Source: Macrococcoides bohemicum (GTDB lineage: Bacteria; Bacillota; Bacilli; Staphylococcales; Staphylococcaceae). From it: a stretch of DNA of 64,000 nucleotides. The position numbers and the translations under genes were made by a program. The notes beneath the pieces were generated by a model. It saw only the letters and a list, made by a program, of their open reading frames with translations, had not been told where the DNA came from and ran no database searches. Location of the stretch: contig NZ_CM009973.1 of assembly GCF_003259675.1 (NCBI RefSeq), positions 1 through 64,000 on the forward strand, given 5' to 3'. Numbering within the stretch: the first letter of the stretch is position 1; the number at the start of each line of letters is the position of its first letter. Of this stretch, positions 50,947 through 58,884 are shown piece after piece.

Positions 50947-51522
50947 CTATTTATCTTTTGACTGACTCTCAATTTTTTCTAAGTATCGATAAACCGTTGT
51001 TCTAGAAACATTCCATTTTTCAGCAATTGTTTTGATAGGGGTACCATTATCAACTAATGTTTTCAGCAACTGTAAGTCACTATCATTCAATTTTTCGGGA
51101 CGACCTCCCAATCTTCCTCTTGCTCTTGCCGCCACTCTGCCTGCAGTAGATCGTTCCAAGATTAAATTACGTTCGAATTCAGCAAATGCTGCGAAAAGAT
51201 GAAATAAAAGCTGTCCCGTGGAGCTCGACTTATCCATCGTAATATTTTCTTGAATACTATGGAAGCTGATTCCTCTATTGTTTAAGGAATTCACAATTGA
51301 AATTAAATCTTCCATATTCCTTCCCAAGCGATCTAATCTCCAAACAACGACAACATCTCCTGATCGAGCAAATTCCATAGCGCTTTCTAAACCAGGACGA
51401 TTACTTTTTGTACCACTTACTTTATCTGTAAAAATTTTTTCACATCCATAATTCTGTAGACTATCTTGTTGCAAATCCAGATTTTGTAAACCGGTTGAAA
51501 CTCTTGCATATCCAATTTTCAT
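50947..51522 (-). CDS. Serine resolvase/invertase (Tn552/Bin3-like)
   Basis: 191 residues from the ATG at 51522, nine bases after GGAGGAAT. All catalytic elements are present: YARVSTG with Ser9, the VWRLDRLGRN block near 67, and FAEFERNLILERS leading to helix E. The HTH RTTVYRYLEKIE closes the protein. Staphylococcal plasmids use such enzymes to resolve cointegrates or dimers. It lies exactly where the lanP gene is cut off, suggesting that recombination here removed the rest. Confidence 0.93.
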   Translation of the reverse strand: MKIGYARVSTGLQNLDLQQDSLQNYGCEKIFTDKVSGTKSNRPGLESAMEFARSGDVVVVWRLDRLGRNMEDLISIVNSLNNRGISFHSIQENITMDKSSSTGQLLFHLFAAFAEFERNLILERSTAGRVAARARGRLGGRPEKLNDSDLQLLKTLVDNGTPIKTIAEKWNVSRTTVYRYLEKIESQSKDK

Positions 51523-51559
51523 TTTTTTATTCCTCCATATAAATATCATTGTATCATAT

Positions 51560-51690
51560 CTTAAAATTGGTATGGTTAATGAACGTTGATTTTGTTATGA
51601 GTTTATGAACATTCGATACATAAAATTATATGAAAAATAGGACTAATTTAGGAGTGTTCAGAAATAGAGGAGTTTGTGGACACTTTCATA
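51560..51690. promoter_or_regulatory. Candidate resolvase recombination site (res)
   Basis: The region upstream of the resolvase holds related 12-base units TTAATGAACGTT and TTTATGAACATT, then AGTGTTC and GGACACT facing each other 30 bases apart. Serine resolvases usually bind three such dyads next to their own gene. Subsites cannot be fixed by eye. The 315 bases between the resolvase and the 51838 gene contain no reading frame. Confidence 0.4.
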
Positions 51691-51837
51691 ATAGAAATAA
51701 TTCTAGAATTGCATTATACTTTTTATTAATAAGAATTTTACCTTTTGAAATCGTTGACATTTTTATCGTATAACCATCTTTAATAGGTATATTGTTAAAT
51801 TATGTGCAAAGAATTCAAAATAAAATGGAGGTTATAA

Positions 51838-52887
51838 ATGAATATATATATATTTAGACTAGATAACTTAAAATTATTAAACAATTCTCCAATTTCTATA
51901 ATCCCTAGAGAAGTTGAACATGCGGAAGGATTTGTAGGAAGTATTAATAAATTAGAAGAAAAATATAAAAAGCTTATAAAAACTTGTTTAAATAAAAGTC
52001 AACAATTAAGTGTTAATCAAAAAGAATTAATCTTAAAGAAACCATCATTTATTTTTTTATACTCATCAAATGATACAAATATTCAAAGTAATAATAAAAG
52101 ACAATTAGATATATTTTACGCAAATAAACATAGAATTTTACAGGAATTAATAGCAGCATTTTCAATAGCACTATGGATTATTAAAGATAATGCTTTGAAT
52201 TTTAATCAAAGTTATCATTGCGATCTAAGGAATGGTTACGAAGCAACTATCGGATATGATCTAAAAAATGTTTGTTCTAATGGTCTTATATCATCAGCGA
52301 GTTTTAATAATGAAGAAATTCACTATGCTTTAGATTTAATGTATACAATACATGAATTTATGAAAAAATCAGTAGATTCTATAGATATATATAACTACGA
52401 CAATAATGGAACTACATTTTATAGCAACGAAGAGTTTATTAGCCAAGAATTTACAAAGGATAATACATATAGTTTTTCAAGAGCTTTAATATATTTACAA
52501 TCAGCTCGTTCTACAGGTTTTTTAACTAAAAAAATATCTCAGTATAGTGCCTGCTTAGAGTGTATATTTGCAATAAAAGAAAATCATTCTAAAAATTTAT
52601 CAGAAATTACGTCAAATTTACTTTCAAGCAATACATCTGAAAAAGATAAAATTTCTATGGATATGAAAGATGTTTACAGCGTACGCTCTGATCAAGAGCA
52701 TGGTGGGCAAATAAAATATTTAAAAAATCACAGTCAAAGAAATCTGATTGAATTATCACAACGTTTGGATGACTATGTTAGAAAAGTTATCAAATATATT
52801 ATAAGAAATCCAGAATTAAACTATCAAATGGGAGATGTTGAAAAAAAATCTGCAACAAGATTACATTTTAAAGCAATGATAAAATAG
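51838..52887 (+). CDS. HEPN-like protein of a defence island
   Basis: 349 residues, ATG after AAATGGAGGTTATA. The C-terminal third (from about 215) has the layout of ApeA-like HEPN domains: FSRALIYLQSARS, YSACLECIFAIKENHSKNLS, then VRSDQEHGGQIKYL, which contains an R-x4-H motif near residue 283, the catalytic signature of HEPN RNases. The N-terminal part (1-210) resembles no family I know. Its position 330 bases before an OLD nuclease and a helicase suggests an antiviral RNase or sensor. It may be an independent gene. Confidence 0.6.
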   Translation: MNIYIFRLDNLKLLNNSPISIIPREVEHAEGFVGSINKLEEKYKKLIKTCLNKSQQLSVNQKELILKKPSFIFLYSSNDTNIQSNNKRQLDIFYANKHRILQELIAAFSIALWIIKDNALNFNQSYHCDLRNGYEATIGYDLKNVCSNGLISSASFNNEEIHYALDLMYTIHEFMKKSVDSIDIYNYDNNGTTFYSNEEFISQEFTKDNTYSFSRALIYLQSARSTGFLTKKISQYSACLECIFAIKENHSKNLSEITSNLLSSNTSEKDKISMDMKDVYSVRSDQEHGGQIKYLKNHSQRNLIELSQRLDDYVRKVIKYIIRNPELNYQMGDVEKKSATRLHFKAMIK

Positions 52888-53219
52888 GAAAAGATAGAAA
52901 ATACGTAAGTCTCTATTTATAGAAGTATATGGTTATAATACTTACTCAAGGACTATTCCTATAATATTTACTTTAATAAATAGTAAATTAAGAAACGTCT
53001 TAGTATTAATATGTATAACTTAAACCATAAACAGCTTGCGCTGATTGTAGAAAATTAAGCTAGACAATTAAATACCTATAAAAGATAAGGTGATTCTTAT
53101 TTCTATCATTATCTAGAAAAAGAACGAGCCAAGAATAAAAAATAAATTAGATTGAGACTCTTCTATTTATATATAGTTATTTTGATTGAGAGTAAATATA
53201 AAAACACAGGAGTAAAGAT
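52888..53219. other. Gene-free gap before gajA
   Basis: About 330 A+T-rich bases without a gene. A short open stretch at 53090-53145 (GDSYFYHYLEKERAKNKK) has no start and looks like the tail of a lost gene. No hairpin of note. A separate promoter for the OLD/helicase pair should lie here. Confidence 0.3.
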
Positions 53220-54767
53220 GTGGAAATTTCAAAAATTTTAATTAAAGGATTTAAAAAATTTAAGGAATTGAATATAGAATTTAATGAACATCTATCGGTA
53301 CTAGTTGGCGAAAATGAAGTAGGCAAATCTACTGTTCTTACTGCTATAGATATTGTATTAAACCAATCTATATTTCTTTATAATGATAATTCTCTGCAGA
53401 GATATATTAATTTAGAATTGGTAGATACATTTTTTAACAGTAAAACAATAGAGAGTTTACCTAAAATAGAAATTGAATTGTTTCTTAATTTATCAGATGA
53501 TATTAAATATGCAGATTTCGCTGGCCTTCATTATAGTAATAGTACTGATACAATAGAGACGGGCATTAAATTTATCTACGAATTTGATTCAGATTTTATC
53601 TCAGATGTAAACTTACAGGAGTTTGCAGACAATAGAATTATTCCTACTGATTATTACAAAGCCACTTGGAATACTTTTCAAGGAAAAAGTTATAGAAGAA
53701 GAATGTCTCCTATCAAAATGATTTACTTAGATAATTCTTCTATAAGACATGATATATTTGGTAATTATGCTAGACAAATCTACAATGCTAGTATTGAACA
53801 GAAAAATCAGAGAAGTATCTCTTCCAATTTTAAACAAAGATTATCAGCTTTTCGAAAAGATTTTGAAGATGTATTAACTATTCGAAATGGTCAAAAGTTT
53901 GGCTTAGATGCAACTAAGACAGATATTTTGAAATTGTTAGATATATATGAATCTGATATTTCCATACAAGATATGGGGAAAGGAAAGGAAAATTTAGTAA
54001 GAACAGAGATGGCTCTTAATAATGATGTATTCGATCTAGTATTAATAGATGAACCTGAGAGTCATCTTAGTCATACGCGAACAAGACAATTAATTGAATC
54101 AATTAAGAGTATTAGTCAGGGACAAATCGTCATAGCGTCTCATAGCTCACTAATTGTAAACAGATTGAACTTAACTAATACTATTATTATATCCGAGTAT
54201 CAAACTAAATCCTTAGGAAAATTAGATAGTGATACGGCAAAATATTTTGAAAAGATTGATAATCTTGATGTATTAAGGTTTATTTTAGCTAAAAAAGTAA
54301 TTTTAGTTGAAGGAGCAGCTGAATATATCATTTTACCAAAACTCTTCAAAATAGTTGAGAAATGTAATATAGATCAATGTGAAATAGATATAATTTCAAT
54401 GGGGAGCATTTCTCATGAAAGATATAGAGAATTATCTAAAATATTAAATAAAAAGATTGCTGTAATAACAGATAACGATAAAAAAGAATTTATATTTGAA
54501 GATGACGGAACGTTCAATATATATGCTGATTCATCAATTTCAAATTGGACATTAGAAGTTGCTTTTTATAATGAAAATATAGAATTTTTTGATAAGTACT
54601 ATAGTAGTAAGAAAACAAAACCATTATATAATGGAGAACCCGTTCCTAAAGCACAAGCATATATGTTAAAGAATAAAACTAAAAATGCATTATTAATAGA
54701 AGAAAATTTAGAACAACTAAATATACCTGTATATTTAAAAGAGGCTATGTCATGGATAAAAAAATAA
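53220..54767 (+). CDS. gajA: OLD-family ATPase/TOPRIM nuclease (Gabija GajA-like)
   Basis: 515 residues; GTG start after ACAGGAGTAAAG. Walker A GENEVGKST near residue 32, a coiled-coil middle, and LVLIDEPESHLSHTR (Walker B and D-loop) near 272 form an SMC/ABC-like ATPase. A TOPRIM domain follows with VILVEGAAEY (Glu near 362) and VITDNDKKEF (D-x-D near 417). This matches class 2 OLD nucleases. The UvrD-like gene overlaps its end by 16 bases, the arrangement that defines Gabija. GajA nicks phage DNA when nucleotide levels fall. Slightly shorter than the best-known GajA (578). Confidence 0.82.
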   Translation: MEISKILIKGFKKFKELNIEFNEHLSVLVGENEVGKSTVLTAIDIVLNQSIFLYNDNSLQRYINLELVDTFFNSKTIESLPKIEIELFLNLSDDIKYADFAGLHYSNSTDTIETGIKFIYEFDSDFISDVNLQEFADNRIIPTDYYKATWNTFQGKSYRRRMSPIKMIYLDNSSIRHDIFGNYARQIYNASIEQKNQRSISSNFKQRLSAFRKDFEDVLTIRNGQKFGLDATKTDILKLLDIYESDISIQDMGKGKENLVRTEMALNNDVFDLVLIDEPESHLSHTRTRQLIESIKSISQGQIVIASHSSLIVNRLNLTNTIIISEYQTKSLGKLDSDTAKYFEKIDNLDVLRFILAKKVILVEGAAEYIILPKLFKIVEKCNIDQCEIDIISMGSISHERYRELSKILNKKIAVITDNDKKEFIFEDDGTFNIYADSSISNWTLEVAFYNENIEFFDKYYSSKKTKPLYNGEPVPKAQAYMLKNKTKNALLIEENLEQLNIPVYLKEAMSWIKK

Positions 54768-55840
54768 TACTAGCTACAGCAGGTTCAGGAAAGACTTATT
54801 ATATAGCTAATGATTTTAAGATTGATGAAAAAGTTATATTAATTTCATTTACCAATTCAAACGTTAATAATATTCGTTTAGAAGTTATGAGTAGATTTAA
54901 TGGAGTTTTACCACATAATGTTCAAGTAATGACTTTTGATAGTTTTGTTTATAATCATTTAATAAAGCCATTTGAACCTTTATTTCTTCAAGAAAAAAGT
55001 CGAGGGATAGATATAAAAACGGTACCAATTGAAGATTCTAGAGATTACCGATATATTAAAGATAAGTATTACGCACATTATATAAATAAATATAATGAGT
55101 TTTACGTAAGTAGACTAGGTAAATTGTTTTTGAAATTTAATAAAGATAGACAGAAGCTAATTATAAAGAGGTTAGAGAGGTATTGTGATGCCATGTATAT
55201 TGATGAATTTCAAGATTATAATGGTTATGATTTCAAAGTAATTAAATTTCTGTTAGAAAAAACAAGTTTAAAGGTCACGGCAGTAGGGGATATCAACCAG
55301 AGTTGTTTAGTTCCATTAAGATGTAAGGGTAACTCCATATCTAAGCAACCTTTTTACAAGATAAATAATATCGATGAATTTAAAAGTAAATTATCATGTA
55401 AAATTATCTATGATGAATCATCTCTTATAAGTAGCAGACGTGTTCCAAAAATTACATGTGAATTTATCTCAAATAACTTAGGTATCAATATACAATCCTC
55501 TTCTTCCGAGAGGAACTCAATTATTTTTCTTGAAAATATAGCAGAGATAACTGATGTAATAAAAAATGATAACATTCCCAAACTTGTATGGAACAAAGGA
55601 GTGAATAATCCTTTTGGGAGCAAATATATTAATTGGTCGTACTCAAAAGGTGATACTTATCCTAAAGCCTGTGTAATATTAACTTCAACCACTAACAATA
55701 TAGATGATTGGAGAAATATTACTTCTACTAAAACGAAAAATGCTTTATATGTTGCCTTAACGCGTTCAAAAGGTGATATTTATATAATTAAAAGTACCGA
55801 CTACAAAAAATGGTGTGAATCTATTAAAAATTCTGTATAG
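54752..55840 (+). CDS. gajB: UvrD/PcrA-like helicase (Gabija GajB-like, short)
   Basis: 362 residues, overlapping the OLD gene. Walker A ATAGSGKT at 8-15, motif Ia SFTNSNVNNI, QVMTFDSFVYNHL, Walker B MYIDEFQDY near 149, motif III AVGDINQS near 179, and the VALTRSKGD motif VI near 337 are all present. It is shorter than the GajB of Bacillus cereus (about 490) and lacks most of the 2B-type insertion, so it may be an ATPase sensor more than a processive helicase. All motor motifs are intact. Confidence 0.82.
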   Translation: MDKKIILATAGSGKTYYIANDFKIDEKVILISFTNSNVNNIRLEVMSRFNGVLPHNVQVMTFDSFVYNHLIKPFEPLFLQEKSRGIDIKTVPIEDSRDYRYIKDKYYAHYINKYNEFYVSRLGKLFLKFNKDRQKLIIKRLERYCDAMYIDEFQDYNGYDFKVIKFLLEKTSLKVTAVGDINQSCLVPLRCKGNSISKQPFYKINNIDEFKSKLSCKIIYDESSLISSRRVPKITCEFISNNLGINIQSSSSERNSIIFLENIAEITDVIKNDNIPKLVWNKGVNNPFGSKYINWSYSKGDTYPKACVILTSTTNNIDDWRNITSTKTKNALYVALTRSKGDIYIIKSTDYKKWCESIKNSV

Positions 55841-56138
55841 TTAATATATCAATTTTAACTGAGAGCATGAAATATAGATACACAAAAATCCTTTTCTAGT
55901 AAGTGTCGGGGTTTTCATGCAACATAATTGCCGTTATATTCGATAATTAACTATTTTCGACTTTAATTATTTAACAACTGGCTAAATAATTATAAAAATA
56001 TAGTATAAGTGCCACTCTTGATTCTTCAGTAAGCATGATTCGTCGTCGAATGATTACAATAATCATAAGTTATGTCTCATCGTAGTAGTCCTATCATTGA
56101 GTATGTTTCAAATTTATATTAATAACTTCTTGTATAGG

Positions 56139-56166
56139 CACTCTTCGATAATGAAGGGTGTTTTTG
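56139..56166 (+). terminator. Intrinsic terminator
   Basis: CACTCTTC pairs with GAAGGGTG (one G:T) around GATAAT, then TTTTTG. It lies about 300 bases after gajB in otherwise gene-free DNA (55841-56400), in which no other feature was seen apart from a short frame LQRFRKETQIFRHALKLDIN near 56215-56330 that has no start. Confidence 0.55.
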
Positions 56167-56403
56167 TACGAAATTGTATAAAAGTGAGTCGTGTTAAAAT
56201 GATAATTATGATTTGCAAAGATTTAGAAAAGAAACACAAATATTTCGACATGCTTTAAAATTAGATATAAATTTTAAGAAAACATTTTACATTAGATTAG
56301 GAGTTAACATGATCAAGGTGATACATAAATTAGATTAGAATATAAAATAAACTTCAATCATCAAAACTTCTCTTTTATCCTTAATACTTAATACTTAATG
56401 TAG

Positions 56404-56508
56404 CCAAACAATACAGCCGAAGAAATCTCTAAAGTAACTGGAGTAAGCAGAGGAAGTATTTATAATGTAATCAAAGAACATAATAATTATGAACTTTATA
56501 TATTATAA
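56404..56508 (+). pseudogene. Helix-turn-helix remnant
   Basis: A frame without a start, opening after a TAG, reads NNTAEEISKVTGVSRGSIYN, VIKEHNNYELYIL, then stop. TAEEISKVTGVSRGSIYN is a typical HTH of the resolvase or HTH_7/23 type. It is the leftover of a recombinase or regulator, which supports a history of rearrangement here. Confidence 0.5.
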
Positions 56509-56529
56509 GAAATTGCTGATATATTAGAT

Positions 56530-56565
56530 TTATGTTATTATATGTCTAACGAGGATTTCTAACAT
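56530..56565 (-). pseudogene. Decayed second copy of the type I toxin
   Basis: On the minus strand GGTGAATCT ATG opens MLEILVRHIIT and stops. Both the upstream context (GGTGAATCT) and MLEI(L/F)V match the intact toxin at 56626-56727. The rest of the copy has been lost or replaced. Confidence 0.5.
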
Positions 56566-56574
56566 AGATTCACC

Positions 56575-56610
56575 AAAACCCTTTTCTGTCCTACCAGAAA
56601 AGGGTTTTTT
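56575..56610. terminator. Terminator of the type I toxin message
   Basis: AAAACCCTTTTCT pairs perfectly with AGAAAAGGGTTTT across GTCCTAC. T runs occur on both strands, so it can stop the toxin mRNA from the right and a transcript from the left. Confidence 0.75.
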
Positions 56611-56625
56611 AGTGGGCTTAGTCAC

Positions 56626-56727
56626 CTACTTTTTTTGCTTATCCTTACTATTTAGCCAATAAGTAAAGTAAGCAACTGTGCAACTACTAATAATTGTACA
56701 GATTGTTCCAACGAAGATTTCCAACAT
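56626..56727 (-). CDS. PepA1/Fst-like type I toxin peptide
   Basis: 33 residues (begins MLEIFVGTICTIISSCTVAY, ends FTYWLNSKDKQKK). A single membrane helix and the pattern I-F-V..I..IISxC.VA.F.YWL..+ agree closely with Staphylococcus aureus PepA1 (SprA1), a pore-forming toxin held down by an antisense RNA. GGAAGGAGGTGAATCTT is a very strong ribosome binding site. Just upstream CCGTTA/TAACGG (56742-56764) forms a hairpin in the 5' leader. The antisense antitoxin should overlap this leader on the plus strand; its promoter was not pinned down. Confidence 0.75.
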   Translation of the reverse strand: MLEIFVGTICTIISSCTVAYFTYWLNSKDKQKK

Positions 56728-56870
56728 AAGATTCACCTCCTTCCGTTAAATTATTCATCTAACGGAAAGTAGATGACTTAATGATTATAGCATAAAATAA
56801 ATTTCCATATTTTAGTTTACATAAAATATATTATCGGAAGTTGTATATACATGTTATAACTCGAATTAAA

Positions 56871-56895
56871 GAGAGTATACAATTTGTATACTCTC
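56871..56895. repeat. 25-bp perfect palindrome, left flank of the IS
   Basis: GAGAGTATACAA, T, TTGTATACTCTC: 12-base arms around one base. An identical copy abuts the other end of the insertion sequence (58429-58453). Together they look like a target duplication made from an existing palindrome, perhaps a former terminator. Confidence 0.85.
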
Positions 56896-58428
56896 AGACT
56901 GAAGACAAACTCACAATTCTAAAAGTGAGTTTGTCTTTTTTCTTCGAAAAATATTGTTATTTTAAAGAAATTGGCAAAATATCCAGCTTAACCTGCTAGA
57001 TAATTTGCTAATTTCTTTAAATTCATGCATGCGAAAATAAGCGTGGTCTCCATGGTGACTTTTTGAATTCCTTTGTACTTAGTCCATCGCAAACCATGCT
57101 GTTCTTTAGCATCAGCAAAACGTCTTTCTATTGTTTGACTACGCAATTTATATATAGCTTTTATAGTATCTATGAATCTCAAGTCATCAACAATATCAAG
57201 ATATTGTTGCCATATATGTCTTGTAACGATTTTTTTCTGTTCTTTACTCTTAGTACATTTATTAAGTAAAGGACAATCCTTACATTTATTTGGATTAGAA
57301 ATATACAAACGATAACCATCGCTGTCTGTTCTTTGATATTTCAACATTTGATTATTAGGGCAAATATAACAATCATAGTATTCGTCATATATAAATTCAT
57401 TTTTATTCATTAAGTCCTTCGGACCCATGGGACGTTTATATGGCATAGCTGGTAGAATTTCTTTATCTAATAAATACTTAGCATTATGAGGTGTTTTATA
57501 TCCAGAATCCACAGCAACATATCTCGGTAGTAGTTTTTTACTTTCAAGCCTGTCAATCATAGGTACTAACTGTGTACTATCATGAACATTACCAGGAGTT
57601 AAATGAAAATCAACGATATAACCATACTTATCGCAGCATGTATGCGCACTATAGGCAAATTGTTTTTCTCTTTCACTTTTAACATAGTAACCAGCATCGG
57701 GATCATTATTACTTATTTTTATTACTTTAAGATTCTCCTCCTTTCTTGAAGCTAGAGGCTTTTTTCCTTCAGATTCTCTAATAGAATTGATATCTTCAAT
57801 AAGCTCTTGTTCATAATGTTTAGCAGTCTTCTGTATTTCTTGTTTAATAAATTTCTTCTTGTTGGCATTGGCCTTAATATGCGTTGAATCAATAAATAGT
57901 GAAGTATTATCTACGAAGTTATTATCTATAGCAATTTTGAGAATACGAGAAAAGATTTCTTCGAAAATCTGATTATCATAAAATCGTCTAGAATAGTTCT
58001 TACCGAAAGTAGAAAAATGAGGTACTTTATCGTTAACGCCTAAACCGAGATACCATTTGTACGCAAAATTAGTTTCAATCTCTTTAATTGTCTGGCGCAT
58101 TGATTTGATACCAAAAAGGTGTTGTATTAATACAATTTTTATTAATACAACCGGATCAATACTTGGACGGCCATTATCTGTAGAATACTTTTCTTCTACT
58201 AAATCATATACAAAGGATAAATCGAATACTTTATCAACTTTTCTTAGAAGATGATTTTCTGGTACAAGGTCTTCTAATGAATACATTTCAAATTGACTGC
58301 GAATGATATTAATATCTTCAGACTTACTTCTCTTAATCAAGTAAAACACCACCGTTCAATGATATACCTATATTTTATCAAAAAAAGACTGTAAACTTCA
58401 TCTCCGAAGGAGACTTTGTCTACAGTCT
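56896..58428 (-). mobile_element. IS1182-family insertion sequence (IS1272-like), 1533 bp
   Basis: The element runs from AGACTGAAGACAAAC to GTTTGTC-like GACTTTGTCTACAGTCT, giving imperfect inverted ends (AGACTG.AGACAAA). It contains one intact transposase and, at 56904-56940, a hairpin GACAAACTCAC/GTGAGTTTGTC. It is flanked by identical 25-bp palindromes. IS1272 of staphylococci is known to insert at inverted repeats, which fits. Confidence 0.85.
56988..58352 (-). CDS. IS1182-family DDE transposase
   Basis: 454 residues. It starts with adjacent GTG codons; either could be used. QFEMYSLEDLVPENHLLRKV is the usual opening of IS1182 transposases, followed by STDNGRPSIDPVVLIKIVLI. The DDE domain shows FIDSTHIKANANKKK (Asp near 154), AVDSGYKTPHNAKYL (Asp near 280) and the late Glu region QTIERRFADAKEQHGLRW. 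A Cys-rich segment (CPNNQ..CKDCPLLNKC) lies at about 335-365. Full length, so the element may be active. Confidence 0.93.
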   Translation of the reverse strand: MVFYLIKRSKSEDINIIRSQFEMYSLEDLVPENHLLRKVDKVFDLSFVYDLVEEKYSTDNGRPSIDPVVLIKIVLIQHLFGIKSMRQTIKEIETNFAYKWYLGLGVNDKVPHFSTFGKNYSRRFYDNQIFEEIFSRILKIAIDNNFVDNTSLFIDSTHIKANANKKKFIKQEIQKTAKHYEQELIEDINSIRESEGKKPLASRKEENLKVIKISNNDPDAGYYVKSEREKQFAYSAHTCCDKYGYIVDFHLTPGNVHDSTQLVPMIDRLESKKLLPRYVAVDSGYKTPHNAKYLLDKEILPAMPYKRPMGPKDLMNKNEFIYDEYYDCYICPNNQMLKYQRTDSDGYRLYISNPNKCKDCPLLNKCTKSKEQKKIVTRHIWQQYLDIVDDLRFIDTIKAIYKLRSQTIERRFADAKEQHGLRWTKYKGIQKVTMETTLIFACMNLKKLANYLAG

Positions 58429-58453
58429 GAGAGTATACAATTTGTATACTCTC
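58429..58453. repeat. 25-bp perfect palindrome, right flank of the IS
   Basis: Identical to 56871-56895. On the IS side, AGACTGTA (58386-58393) and TACAGTCT (58421-58428) form a further subterminal inverted repeat. Confidence 0.85.
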
Positions 58454-58536
58454 TTATTTTTCAAAATGCATTTTTAATTCTTATAAAATTATATAATAAT
58501 ATTATTTCTTTCCTCATTCCTTATAATACTACATCA

Positions 58537-58875
58537 CTATATGATTTGATTGTAATCATCATTATTTAAAATAATGTTTTCTTTTTGTATTTCTACAAGT
58601 TTACCTGGTAAATAATCAGTTATTATTCTATCTCCAAATTTAATTTTTGAAAAAATTTTGTGACCTTTTTTCTCCCAATTATCGAAATATATTCTATGTG
58701 CTTCTTTTAAAGTTATTTTTTTTTTATGTTGAGATGCTATATTATCATCATCGAAGCCAAACTGAAATCCACAACAAGAGCAGATTTCAAAAGAAGCATT
58801 AAAGATACCATCGTCAAAAAATTTGTATGGCTCTTCTTCTAATTTATTATATCCACATACAGGACAAATATACAT
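58537..58875 (-). CDS. Zinc-ribbon CPxCG protein, putative Rhs immunity protein
   Basis: 112 residues, ATG after TGAGGTGATAAA. MYICPVCGYNKLEEEPYKF and ICSCCGFQFGFDD form a four-Cys zinc ribbon; the remainder is helical and acidic near the end (NNDDYNQII). Proteins of the CPCC/Cys-rich group are frequent next to polymorphic toxin genes, where they act as immunity proteins. It lies nine bases after the stop of the Rhs gene, the standard toxin-immunity order. Confidence 0.7.
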   Translation of the reverse strand: MYICPVCGYNKLEEEPYKFFDDGIFNASFEICSCCGFQFGFDDDNIASQHKKKITLKEAHRIYFDNWEKKGHKIFSKIKFGDRIITDYLPGKLVEIQKENIILNNDDYNQII

Positions 58876-58884
58876 TTTATCACC

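Noticed and set aside
52990-53145. Possible gene fragments LNHKQLALIVEN and GDSYFYHYLEKERAKNKK
   Set aside because: They are too short, without start or recognised family; mentioned only as possible tails of lost genes.
57063-57269. Plus-strand frames inside the transposase and Rhs genes (57063, 58057, 59189, 61529, 63011)
   Set aside because: All are shadows of clearly recognisable minus-strand genes and lack ribosome binding sites.
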